The translations under genes and the position numbers were made by a program. Source: Cepaea nemoralis (Eukaryota > Mollusca > Gastropoda > Stylommatophora > Helicidae). Taken from it: a stretch of 64,000 nucleotides of DNA. The DNA lies in contig JACEFZ010027946.1 of assembly GCA_014155875.1 (NCBI GenBank), forward strand, positions 186,001 through 250,000, read 5' to 3'. The notes under the pieces were generated by a model. It saw only the letters and a list, made by a program, of their open reading frames with translations. It was not told the origin of the DNA and searched no databases. Of this stretch, positions 63,908-64,000 are shown piece after piece. The number at the start of each line of letters is the position of its first letter. Position 1 is the first letter of the stretch.

Positions 63908-64000
63908 CTTTTAGACTTTTACTCTTATTGTCTACCACAAGACACAGCTTGTACTTATTGCTGACTTCATAGATGATAAAGGGAAGGTGGGAGGCAGGAA
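63908..64000. other. Start of the next upstream intron
   Basis: Unique sequence ending in a GGGAAGGTGGGAGGCAGGAA piece like the purine tract at 62.9 kb. No further exon before the window ends. Confidence 0.5.

Noticed and set aside
1..64000. A new defence, biosynthetic or other multi-gene system
   Set aside because: No cluster of unknown conserved ORFs exists here; all sizeable frames are host exons, retroelements or repeat artefacts.

Overview
This is eukaryotic, animal nuclear DNA: AT-rich, intron-dominated and very repeat-rich. The only host gene I can assemble lies on the minus strand. Ten exons run from 63,907 down to 20,249 and their phases join without conflict. They encode about 602 residues of the C-terminal part of an RGS22-like protein (regulator of G-protein signalling 22), including the end of one RGS domain and most of the next. 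The gene continues beyond the right edge of the window. The source is probably a lophotrochozoan, perhaps a gastropod mollusc. That is inferred from the style of the non-LTR retrotransposons, the tRNA-derived SINEs and the abundant intronic minisatellites, and it is not proven.

Layout. 1-9.2 kb: a 71-bp tandem array, an old RNase H-bearing LINE (minus), a 2.4-kb 32-bp array, a second LINE (plus), a Glu-tRNA-like SINE, and a 17-bp array that abuts a possible extra exon (9,177-9,319). 9.5-20 kb: LINE 3' ends, a 2.5-kb 18-bp array, RTE-like fragments, a hairpin, and smaller arrays. 20.2-37.3 kb: exons 6-10 of the visible set, including two microexons (28 and 16 nt). Their introns hold SINEs, a 22-bp array of 1.9 kb, and a full-length decayed RTE-type LINE (26,646-29,959) with a 12-bp flanking repeat. 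37.3-54 kb: exons 3-5, a hAT MITE with a perfect 8-bp target-site duplication, two deleted mariners (one a fold-back), and a 3.9-kb array of a 32-bp unit. 54-64 kb: exons 1-2, a tetranucleotide-derived array, LINE and SINE copies, and a 1.55-kb 16-bp array grown inside a dispersed repeat.

Function. The RGS22-like gene is the only cellular function visible. Everything else is mobile DNA, its decay products, or tandem repeats. No rRNA, functional tRNA, CRISPR, operon, promoter or canonical terminator was recognised. I did not find a new biological system. The most interesting signals are structural: minisatellites whose birthplaces can be read (a splice donor, a dispersed repeat, a LINE tail), several inverted duplications of mobile elements inside introns, and the microexon pair. 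Boundaries of repeats are approximate to about 10-30 bases unless stated as exact.
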